Positions 24,109 through 31,351 of a DNA stretch of 38,212 nt are shown here, in pieces. The translations under genes and the position numbers were made by a program. Positions within the stretch are counted from its first letter, which is position 1. Each line of letters begins with the position of its first letter. The notes under the pieces are model-generated. The model saw only the letters and a list, made by a program, of their open reading frames with translations, did no database searches and was not told where the DNA came from. Source of the stretch: SXXH01 sp041165735 (GTDB lineage Bacteria; Planctomycetota; UBA1135; GCA-002686595); the NCBI GenBank assembly GCA_046341775.1, contig JBKDQQ010000017.1:1-38212 (forward strand), written 5' to 3'.

Positions 24109-25044
24109 TCAGGGCCAGCGCGGCCCTTCGATGGGCGCGTCGTGGGGGCGCGTCGGCTCCATGTGGCGCCACGCGCTGGCGCTGGCCCGCCGCAGCAGGC
24201 GGAATCCGGCGTTGCCGTCCTCCCACGACTGGTCCTTCTGGTTCTTCGTGATCACGCACAGCACGTACGGCCCGGAAGGAGCCGACACGAGCAGGACCTC
24301 GGATCGCGAGGCGTCGACCGCGCCCTGCTTGCTGATGGCGTGGACGTCGCTGGGGACGGCGCACAGCGCCTCGCCGTCCCAGTACGCGCGGCCAAGCATG
24401 CGATCGAGCAGTTCGTCGGCCGCGGGCGAGACGGCGCGACGTTCGCGGATCGCCACGAGCATCTCCGCCATCTCCCGCGGGCTGGTCTGGCCCCACCCGT
24501 GCAGCTTCTGCTCGGCCTCGCGGCCCGCGACGCGCGAGTTGACGCGCGTCGCGCTCCAGCCCCGCGCGCCGAGCCAGGCGTTGATGGCGGCCCCGCCGCC
24601 GGCGAGCTCCTGGCACATCACGCTGGCGGTGTTGTCGGAGACCGACTCCATCAGGAACAGGAGCTTCGACGGCTCGAGCTTGGATCCGTCGACGAGCTTG
24701 GCGACGAGATCGTCTCCGCCGCGCGAGTGGCGCTCCTTCGAATACGCGACCGGCGCCTTCCAGTCGAGCTCGCCGGCCTCGACCTTGGCGAGCAGCGCGA
24801 GCGCGATGGGCACCTTGACCAAGGACGCCGTCGGGAAGGTCTCGTCGGCGCGGATCGCCACCTCGCACGAGCCATCGAGGCGCCGCAGGTAGAGTCCCGC
24901 GTCGCCCTCGAAGTCCGACAGCATCGCCTCGAATTCCGCCCGCAGCGCCGCCTCGCGCGCTCTATCCGTCCCGGGACTCGTGCAACCGCACGCCAGCCAC
25001 CCGAGGAGGCAGCACAGCGCGAACGCCATCGAACGCGAGGTCAT
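24109..25044 (-). CDS. Class-A beta-lactamase-fold lipoprotein (serine hydrolase)
   Basis: The product is 311 aa. A signal peptide ends in LACGC (lipidated Cys19 or 21). The acyl-enzyme motif is S74-L-V-K77 (FPTASLVKVPIAL), the second motif SDN is intact (SVSDNTASVM), but the third reads SKQGAVD in place of KTG. The omega-loop Glu-x-x-Leu-Asn of true class A enzymes is not recognisable. It is therefore more likely a peptidoglycan-directed or regulatory serine hydrolase than a resistance enzyme, though weak lactam hydrolysis cannot be excluded. It lies 11 bp after dapA, which makes a peptidoglycan precursor, in what looks like the pdxJ-dapA-hydrolase operon. Confidence 0.8.
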   Translation of the reverse strand: MTSRSMAFALCCLLGWLACGCTSPGTDRAREAALRAEFEAMLSDFEGDAGLYLRRLDGSCEVAIRADETFPTASLVKVPIALALLAKVEAGELDWKAPVAYSKERHSRGGDDLVAKLVDGSKLEPSKLLFLMESVSDNTASVMCQELAGGGAAINAWLGARGWSATRVNSRVAGREAEQKLHGWGQTSPREMAEMLVAIRERRAVSPAADELLDRMLGRAYWDGEALCAVPSDVHAISKQGAVDASRSEVLLVSAPSGPYVLCVITKNQKDQSWEDGNAGFRLLRRASASAWRHMEPTRPHDAPIEGPRWP

Positions 25045-25055
25045 CGCGGGATCGT

Positions 25056-25952
25056 TCAGGAGGGCACCACGCCCGTGGCGCGCAGGGTCGCCGCGAGCTT
25101 GGCGCGCGAAGCCGGCTCGAGCGGCGCCAGCGGCAGTCTCGCCTCGGTGGGCATCCACGGGAACTTCTGGCCCAGCGCCCACTTGACCGGCACCGGGTTG
25201 GGCTCGAGGAACAGGTCGCGCGCCAGGGGCGCGAAGCGCTCGAAGAGCGCCGCCGCGCGCACGCCGTCGCCCGCCTGCGCCGCGCGCACCAGCTCGGCGC
25301 ATTCCGCCGGCAGCAGGTTGTTCACCACGCCGATCACGCCCACGGCCCCGAGCTCGAGGAAATCCGGGAGCGAGGCGTCGTCGCCGCACAGCAGCGCGCA
25401 CGGAGTCTCCGTGGCGATCCGCCGCGCGCGTTCGAGGTCGGGCTTGGCCTCCTTGACCGCGACGATGTGCGCGTGGCGCTCTCCGAGCTCCTTCACGACC
25501 TCGACGGGCATGTCGACGCCGGTGCGCGACGGCACGTTGTAGAGCACGATCGGCGTGCGCGTCGAATCCGCCAAGGCCGAGTAGTGCAGCACCAGGCCGC
25601 GCGGCGAGGGCTTGTTGTAGTAGGGGGTCACGGCGAGCAGCGCGTCGGCCCCGAGGAGCTCCGCTTCGCGGGCATGCTCGAGCGTCGTGCGCGTGTCGTT
25701 CGTGCCCACGCCCACGACGAGCGGGATGCGACCCAGGAGCTTGAGCCGCGCCTTGGTGACCAGCTTGCGCCGCTCCTCGGCGGTCAAGGTGGCGGACTCG
25801 CCCGTGGTGCCGCACACGACGATGCCGTCCGTGCCCTGTTCCAGGTGCCACTCGAGGAGGCGTTCGAAGGCGACCCAGTCCACTTGTCCACCGCGCATCG
25901 GCGTGACGAGGGCGACGAGGCTTCCGTGGAGCTGGCAGCGCGGGTGCGTCAT
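25056..25952 (-). CDS. dapA: 4-hydroxy-tetrahydrodipicolinate synthase
   Basis: The product is 298 aa, the family's usual length. It condenses pyruvate and aspartate semialdehyde in lysine/diaminopimelate synthesis. Visible are GSLVALVTPM, the phosphate/carboxylate loop VCGTTGESATLT, the catalytic Tyr in TPYYNKPS, YNVPSRTGVD, and the Schiff-base Lys in HIVAVKEA. The start at 25952 follows the pdxJ stop by 5 bp; a longer start at 25982 would overlap pdxJ and adds a non-conserved tail. Confidence 0.95.
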   Translation of the reverse strand: MTHPRCQLHGSLVALVTPMRGGQVDWVAFERLLEWHLEQGTDGIVVCGTTGESATLTAEERRKLVTKARLKLLGRIPLVVGVGTNDTRTTLEHAREAELLGADALLAVTPYYNKPSPRGLVLHYSALADSTRTPIVLYNVPSRTGVDMPVEVVKELGERHAHIVAVKEAKPDLERARRIATETPCALLCGDDASLPDFLELGAVGVIGVVNNLLPAECAELVRAAQAGDGVRAAALFERFAPLARDLFLEPNPVPVKWALGQKFPWMPTEARLPLAPLEPASRAKLAATLRATGVVPS

Positions 25953-25957
25953 GGTGG

Positions 25958-26683
25958 TCAGCGAGCCTTCCCGCCGCGGCACAGGCGGACCATGGCGCCG
26001 ACGGCTTCGTGCACGCCAGTGAACACGCTGCGCGCGACGATGGCAAAGCCGATGTTGAGTTCCTCTACATGCGGCAAGCGCGCCACCGGCGCCACGTTCT
26101 CGTAGTCGAGCCCGTGCCCCATGTTGACGCGCAAGCCGCCCTCGTGCGCGGCGAGCGCCGCCCGCTCGAGTCGCGCCAGCTCGCGCGTCCGCGCCCGGCC
26201 CTTGGCGCGCGCGTAGCGTCCCGTGTGCAGTTCGACGAACTCGGCGCCCGTGTCTACGGCCGCCGCGAGCTGGTCCAGGTCCGGATCGACGAACAACGAC
26301 ACTTCGCCGCCGCCCCGCGCGAGACGCGCCACCACCGGCAGCAGGCGCTTCGACTCGCGCCGCACGTCCAAGCCGCCCTCGGTCGTCACCTCGGCGCGAT
26401 TCTCGGGCACGATGCAGTACGCCTCGGCTCGTGCGCGCGCCGCGATCGCGACGATCTCGGGATCGAGCGACATCTCGAAGTTGAGCTTGGTCGCGACCGC
26501 CTTCTTCAGCGCCTTGACATCGGCGTCCTGGATGTGGCGCCGGTCCTTGCGCAGATGGAAGGTGATGCCGACGGCGCCGGCCTTCTCGGCGGCGAGCGCC
26601 CAGGCGACCGGGTCGGGGAAGGCTTCGCGACGCGCCTGCCGCAGCGTGGCGACATGGTCGATGTTGACGTGGAGGCGGGGCAT
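25958..26683 (-). CDS. pdxJ: Pyridoxine 5'-phosphate synthase
   Basis: The product is 241 aa, standard for PdxJ. It closes the pyridine ring from 3-amino-1-hydroxyacetone phosphate and deoxyxylulose phosphate. The signature blocks are LHVNIDHVATLRQARR, GITFHLRKDRRHIQD, FEMSLDPEI, CIVPENRAEVTTEGGLDV, ELHTGRYA and the C-terminal NMGHGLDYENV and ELNIGFAIVARSVFTG. It heads the pdxJ-dapA-hydrolase unit. A TATGTT hexamer (26696-26701) lies 12 nt upstream of the ATG. Confidence 0.96.
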   Translation of the reverse strand: MPRLHVNIDHVATLRQARREAFPDPVAWALAAEKAGAVGITFHLRKDRRHIQDADVKALKKAVATKLNFEMSLDPEIVAIAARARAEAYCIVPENRAEVTTEGGLDVRRESKRLLPVVARLARGGGEVSLFVDPDLDQLAAAVDTGAEFVELHTGRYARAKGRARTRELARLERAALAAHEGGLRVNMGHGLDYENVAPVARLPHVEELNIGFAIVARSVFTGVHEAVGAMVRLCRGGKAR

Positions 26684-26710
26684 GTTGCGTGCGCCAACAT
26701 AGCGAATCCG

Positions 26711-26752
26711 ACGACGTGGCCCAGACGACATGGCCCAGACGACGTGGCCCAG
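26711..26752. repeat. 14-bp tandem repeat, three copies, between pdxJ and rsmD
   Basis: The unit ACGACGTGGCCCAG occurs at 26711-26724, 26725-26738 (one substitution, G to A) and 26739-26752 without spacing. It sits in the 232-bp divergent promoter region just upstream of the pdxJ -10 candidate. It could be a regulator-binding array or a slippage-prone repeat. Confidence 0.65.
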
Positions 26753-26915
26753 AGGCGCGAGCGCGGCGCGGCGAAGGTGCTCCGGGTCGGGGACATCGCC
26801 TGCGGTCGTCCGCGTGGTTCGCGTCCTGGAACGCCTGCCGCCTGCGACGCGGCCTCGGGCCTGATCGCGGCGGGCCCGGACGCGGGCGCCGCGAATCGCT
26901 AGCCTATCCGGCGCG

Positions 26916-27518
26916 ATGCGCATCATCTCCGGCGAGCTCGGTGGGCGGCTGTTCGAGGCGCCGCCCGGCGAAGGCACGCGGCCGCTGCTCGACCGCGTGC
27001 GCACCGCCTTGTTCGATTGGCTTGGCGCCAAGGTGGAGGACGCGCGCGTGCTCGACTTGTACGCGGGCTCGGGTTCGCAAGGCCTCGAGGCGCTGTCGCG
27101 CGGCGCGAGTCGCGCCTTGTTCGTGGAACGCGGGGCGCCGGCGCTGGCGACCTTGAAGCGCAACCTCGCTGGCCTCGGCCTCGAGGATCGCGCGCGCGTC
27201 CTGCGCGGCGACGCGCTCTCGGAACGCAACTGGTCGGAGCCGGACGCGGCCGCCACGCCATGGACCATCGCCTTCTGCGACCCGCCGTTCTCCGTGTACG
27301 ACGATCCCACGGAGCGCCGGGCCTTGCTGGCCGCGCTCGAAGTGCTGCTCGGTCGGCACATGGAACCGGGCGGCGTCGTGGTCCTGCACGCCCCCGAGCG
27401 CGCCGGCGAGATGCTGCGCCTGCGCGCGGCGCGCGCCAGCGAAGTGCGCTCCTACGGCTCGTCGTGCCTGCTCTACCTCGAGGCGGGCGCTACCATCGAC
27501 GGCGGATCGCATGGCTGA
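26916..27518 (+). CDS. rsmD: 16S rRNA (guanine966-N2)-methyltransferase RsmD
   Basis: The product is 200 aa. The N-terminus MRIISGELGGRLFEAPPGEGTRPLLDRVRTALFDWL is closely family-like. The SAM-binding motif is VLDLYAGSGSQGLEALSRGA; the catalytic motif IV is CDPPFSVYDD (DPPF for NPPY-type). It methylates one guanine of the 30S head. Its last 8 bp overlap nagA, so the two are cotranscribed. Confidence 0.92.
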   Translation: MRIISGELGGRLFEAPPGEGTRPLLDRVRTALFDWLGAKVEDARVLDLYAGSGSQGLEALSRGASRALFVERGAPALATLKRNLAGLGLEDRARVLRGDALSERNWSEPDAAATPWTIAFCDPPFSVYDDPTERRALLAALEVLLGRHMEPGGVVVLHAPERAGEMLRLRAARASEVRSYGSSCLLYLEAGATIDGGSHG

Positions 27519-28656
27519 AGCCGCTTCCAGCTTGCAGGGCCGCTTGCTCGTCGACGGCGAGCTGCGCGGCGGGTCGTTGACCATCGAGGGCGGGCGCATC
27601 GCGCGCGTCGACCTCGACGACCGCGTCGACGGACCCGTGGTCGCGCCCGGCTTCGTCGACCTGCATCTGCACGGCTTCGGCGGCTGCAATCCGCTGCTCG
27701 ACCTCGCCGGCATGGCGCGCGCGTTGGCGCGCTTCGGCACGACGAGCTTCCAACCCACGCTGTTCCCGGCCGAGCCCGCGGCCCTGGGCGAGTGCTGCGC
27801 GGCCTTGGAGCGCGCCGCGTCGAGCCTGCCGCGCGGCGTCGCGCGCGTCGCGGGCATCCATCTGGAGGGCCCGTTCGTCAATCCCGACATGGCGGGCGCG
27901 TTGCCGAGGCGCGACCTCCACGCGCCGTCCGTCGCGGGCCTGCGCGCGATCCTCGGACCCGCCACCGGTTCCGGTCGCATGGTGCGCACCATCACGATCG
28001 CGCCCGAGCTGGACGGGGCCTTCGACCTGATCGCCGAGTGCGCCAAGAGCGGCGTGCGCGTCTCGCTCGGGCACTCGAAGAGCGACGCCGCCACCGCGCG
28101 CAAGGCCGCCAGCCGCGGCGCCACCGGCGCCACGCACCTTTTCAACGCGATGGGCCCGATCCACCATCGGGAGATCGGCCTCGCGGGCATGGCGCTGACC
28201 GACGCGGCGTTGCACGCCGAGATCATCGGCGACTTGATGCATGTAGGCGGCGACGCGATCGAGCTGGCGCTCAAGGCGCGCACGCCGCGCGGCTTGTGCC
28301 TCGTCAGCGACGCGCTCCAAGGTGCCGGCACCGGTTGCGACCGCTTCCACGCCAACGGCCGCGACCACCTGGTGCTCGACGGCGCCGCGTACTACCCGCC
28401 CGCGGTCGCCGGCGACCCGCCCAAGCTGGCCGGCTCCGCGCTGTCCCAACTGGAGATGGTGCGCCGCCTCGTGTCGCGCGGCTTCGTCTCGCTCGCCGAC
28501 GCGTTGACGATGGCCTCGACGACGCCCGCCGAGGCGCTGGGCCTCGCTTGCGGACGCATCGTCGTCGGCGCGCCGGCCGATCTCGTCGTGCTTTCCGGCC
28601 CCGAACTCGCCCTCGAAGCGGTCTACGTGGACGGCTTGCGGGTGCCTCGAGCCTGA
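27511..28656 (+). CDS. nagA: N-acetylglucosamine-6-phosphate deacetylase
   Basis: The product is 381 aa, an amidohydrolase of usual length. It removes the acetyl group from GlcNAc-6-P in amino-sugar recycling. It has PGFVDLHLHGFGG, the metal Glu in GIHLEGPFVN, the His ligands in SLGHSKSDA and GATHLFNAM, and the catalytic Asp in LVSDALQGAG. The first motif has the HxH pair present in NagA proteins. It starts inside the rsmD 3' end. Confidence 0.94.
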   Translation: MAEAASSLQGRLLVDGELRGGSLTIEGGRIARVDLDDRVDGPVVAPGFVDLHLHGFGGCNPLLDLAGMARALARFGTTSFQPTLFPAEPAALGECCAALERAASSLPRGVARVAGIHLEGPFVNPDMAGALPRRDLHAPSVAGLRAILGPATGSGRMVRTITIAPELDGAFDLIAECAKSGVRVSLGHSKSDAATARKAASRGATGATHLFNAMGPIHHREIGLAGMALTDAALHAEIIGDLMHVGGDAIELALKARTPRGLCLVSDALQGAGTGCDRFHANGRDHLVLDGAAYYPPAVAGDPPKLAGSALSQLEMVRRLVSRGFVSLADALTMASTTPAEALGLACGRIVVGAPADLVVLSGPELALEAVYVDGLRVPRA

Positions 28657-28676
28657 CCGCCTCGGTTCGGGTCGCG

Positions 28677-28739
28677 CCTCGCGGGAGGACTGGATTGCCT
28701 GTCCCGTGCCGGGCGCTTGTTGCGCTTTCCCCCGCGAGG
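28677..28739 (+). promoter_or_regulatory. Possible Shine-Dalgarno-masking helix ahead of the metzincin gene
   Basis: CCTCGCGGG (28677-28685) and CCCGCGAGG (28731-28739) are perfectly complementary over 9 bp, 45 nt apart. The second arm contains most of the Shine-Dalgarno AGGG (28737-28740) of the gene at 28747. Pairing would hide the ribosome site. Confidence 0.35.
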
Positions 28740-28746
28740 GAAGTCC

Positions 28747-30453
28747 ATGCTCGCATCGCAACGCTCGCGCCCGGTCCGTTCCATCGTCCGTCCCGCCACT
28801 CTCGCCAGCTTCTCGACGTCGCGCCTCTTCGCGATCCTCGTCGCCCTGTGCGCGCTGGCGTCGGGGATCCGCGCGGACGAGCAGCCTCGCTTCCGCATCG
28901 AGGGCGGCCCGATCCTGCGCATCAGGTTGGGCGTGGCGCTGTCCCGCGACTACGTGGACAAGCACTGCGACGGCGACGAACAGCGAGCGCGGTCGGCGGT
29001 GGTCGAGATCGTGGACGAATTCAATCGGTGGACGGTGGCCGAGTTGCAGCTGCACCTGGACCTGCGGCAGACCGTCGTTCCGAAGAGCCCCGCCGAAGAC
29101 CCCACGCTGGGTTCCAACGACAAGCAGGTGGTGCTCGACTCCATCACGAAGCGCTTCGCGAAGCCGTCCGACTTCGACCTGCTGTTCCACATCTGCCCCG
29201 CCTCGCGCATCGGCGGTGGTTTGGCCTACTGTCCCCCCGGAGCCGGCAATGTCGCCTTCTTCGTGATCGGCTTCGGTGCCGCCGACGGATGGGCCGTCCT
29301 GCGGCACGAGTTCGCGCACACGCTCGACCAGTGGCACGAGTACGGCTTTCCGTACCAGAATGGCGTCATGGGCGGTCGCGGCGTGCCCGGCAACCCGTTC
29401 GCCGCGGCGCCCGCCGGAGGAGGCTTCTACTCGCGCCGCGAGGTCGAGGGCATGACCCGCTGCGCCAAGGACGTGCGCATGTTCCCCGCGGTGGAGGCAT
29501 CGACCGGCCTCGTCGACGCGCGGGGAGCGTGGAAGGCGCCCTTGCCCCCGAAGGCCATGCTCGACTACGCGCGCGTCAAGGTCGGACGCGACGGGTTCTT
29601 CGAGCCGGTCGTCGTGGATGTCGGCAAGAACGATCGCTCGGCGAACGGGGGCTTGGCCTCGGTTCGTCCCGCCGATGGAGGAGCCAGCTTGCGCGGCGGA
29701 AGCGTCGTGGCGACCAAGTCCAAGGGACAGCTGCGCTACACGCCTCCTTCCGGCATTCGCCCGGACGCCTCCACCTTCGACCACTTCCTGTACGTGCTCG
29801 AGCACCAGAACGGGCTGGCCGACGTCGGCGAAGTCCTCGTCTTCTACGACCTGGGCGACAACCTCCTCGACGACGGCGGCTTCGAGTCGGTCAAGGCCGG
29901 CAAGGACGGCAAGGTGGCGGCCAAGGGTTCGCGTTGGCGCTTCGTCGCCGCGCGCTTGGCGGAGCGGCCGCCGCGCGCGTATGCGAGGCCATGGCGTGGC
30001 TGGTACCAGAGCGATCTCGTCGACCTCGTGCGCCAACAGGACGATGCCCGCTGGGTCGAGGTGCTTCCGCCGACGCCGAGCGTGGACGACCAGGTGGTCG
30101 TGCTGGGGCAGCGCCTCGACGCGCGCGCCTTGAGGGCCGGGCGCGTCCATCGCGTGTCTTGGGAGACTCTGGAAGGCGTGCCCGAGGCCATGGCGGCCGT
30201 CCTCGCCTGGCCCGGCGGCGAGCGGCTCGAGTTCCGCATGCGACGGCTCGATCTGGGCGACCAGGGCCCGTCCAGCGTGCATGACGGCGTCGTCACGCTG
30301 CCCGAGGAGCTTCCCCAGGGCGTGCCCGAGTTGCAGATCCTCGCGCGATTCGGTGCGAACGCGCGCCCCTTCCGCCTCGACAACGCGTACCTGCAACGGG
30401 AATGGGATTGGGAGGATGTGGGAGCGCAGCAGGACGTTCCCGAGCGGCGCTGA
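28747..30453 (+). CDS. Secreted metzincin-like zinc metalloprotease, unknown family
   Basis: The product is 568 aa. The ATG at 28747 has a Shine-Dalgarno AGGG 6 nt upstream, so it is preferred to the ATG at 28717. A long basic n-region and the core LFAILVALCALASGIRA form the signal peptide. The catalytic core resembles metzincins: a central helix (ARSAVVEIVDEFNRWTV), an edge strand (LQLHLDLRQTV), FHICPASRIGGGLAYCPPG, then HEFAHTLDQWH (187-197: His187, Glu188, His191, His197). The usual Gly of HExxHxxGxxH is Asp. A Met at 208 (NGVMGG) could be the Met-turn. The C-terminal 330 residues hold beta-rich, possibly substrate-binding domains (e.g. LLDDGGFESVKAGKDG). I do not recognise a named peptidase family. 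Confidence 0.75.
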   Translation: MLASQRSRPVRSIVRPATLASFSTSRLFAILVALCALASGIRADEQPRFRIEGGPILRIRLGVALSRDYVDKHCDGDEQRARSAVVEIVDEFNRWTVAELQLHLDLRQTVVPKSPAEDPTLGSNDKQVVLDSITKRFAKPSDFDLLFHICPASRIGGGLAYCPPGAGNVAFFVIGFGAADGWAVLRHEFAHTLDQWHEYGFPYQNGVMGGRGVPGNPFAAAPAGGGFYSRREVEGMTRCAKDVRMFPAVEASTGLVDARGAWKAPLPPKAMLDYARVKVGRDGFFEPVVVDVGKNDRSANGGLASVRPADGGASLRGGSVVATKSKGQLRYTPPSGIRPDASTFDHFLYVLEHQNGLADVGEVLVFYDLGDNLLDDGGFESVKAGKDGKVAAKGSRWRFVAARLAERPPRAYARPWRGWYQSDLVDLVRQQDDARWVEVLPPTPSVDDQVVVLGQRLDARALRAGRVHRVSWETLEGVPEAMAAVLAWPGGERLEFRMRRLDLGDQGPSSVHDGVVTLPEELPQGVPELQILARFGANARPFRLDNAYLQREWDWEDVGAQQDVPERR

Positions 30454-30519
30454 ACGCGCCGACCCGCGGCGAGGACCTGCGCATCAAGTCGCGCGGGGCG
30501 GCGCGTCGAAATACATGCG

Positions 30520-31161
30520 ATGCGCCCGCGCCACGCCTTCTTCGCTTCCGCGGTGCTGTTGACGGGACTGGCGGGCTTGCCCGCGCCGGCTCCCGCGGTG
30601 GAGGCGCGGAGCGAGGAAGCCGCGCCGGAACTCGTGGCGTGGGAGGAACTCGTCGGGTCACCGGCTGGGCATCTGGGACGCAGCGTGCGGGTCGTGGTGC
30701 TCGTGGCGGACGAGGTCGAGGACTGGAACGCGTATGTCACGCGTTTTGGACAAGCGCGCTGGCGGGCGTGGGATGCGTGGAGCGACCTGCAGGAGCCCTG
30801 GCTGCCGGAGGCGCACCGCGCGCCGGCCGTGCGCGTCTGGGCTCGTCGCGACGGAGGTGCGGCGTGGGCGCTCGCGCGCGCGCGGCCCGGCTCGCGCGTG
30901 GAACTGCGGTTGCGAGTGCATGAACTGTTCCTCGGCGCGCCCTGGTGCGAGGTCGAGGCGGTCGTGCCCTGCGTCGAGGAGGTGGGCGAAGGCACCCTGA
31001 TCCACGCGGCGCGCGGCGTGGAGGAGCGGCGCGCCGGCCGGCACGAGCTCGCCGCCTTGGCCTTCGAGGAGGCGGCGCGCGCGCCGCTGCCGGCGCGGGT
31101 GCGTGCCGCGCTCGCCAGCCTGCGCGACGACTCCTTGCGCCTCGCCGCCGAGCGGCGCTGA
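30520..31161 (+). CDS. Exported protein of unknown function
   Basis: The product is 213 aa with a signal peptide (FFASAVLLTGLAGLPAPAPAV). The mature part contains LVGSPAGHLGRSVRVVVLVADEVEDWNAYVTRF and SRVELRLRVHELFLGAPWCEVE (each given in part), a beta-rich pattern like an OB fold, and an Ala/Arg helix at the end. There are only two Cys. No family is recognised. It sits between the metzincin and recN genes on the same strand, 66 bp after the former. AT-rich AAATACAT immediately precedes the ATG and could be its -10. Confidence 0.65.
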   Translation: MRPRHAFFASAVLLTGLAGLPAPAPAVEARSEEAAPELVAWEELVGSPAGHLGRSVRVVVLVADEVEDWNAYVTRFGQARWRAWDAWSDLQEPWLPEAHRAPAVRVWARRDGGAAWALARARPGSRVELRLRVHELFLGAPWCEVEAVVPCVEEVGEGTLIHAARGVEERRAGRHELAALAFEEAARAPLPARVRAALASLRDDSLRLAAERR

Positions 31162-31351
31162 GGACGACGCGCACGACTCCCGCGAAGGCGCATGGCGCCC
31201 CGGGGTGGCGCGGGGTCCGCGCGCGGGGCGCGCGGGGGCGCACGAGCCCCAATCCCCAACGCCCACGGGGCTTGCGGCCGTCGTTCCGCCTCGCGGTGGA
31301 CTGCGGCGGCGCCCGCCTGCCATGCTCGCGCGCCGACGAGGATCGCGTGCG

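Noticed and set aside
24109..25044. Antibiotic-resistance beta-lactamase
   Set aside because: Third motif is KQG and the omega-loop Glu is not found; operon context is biosynthetic.
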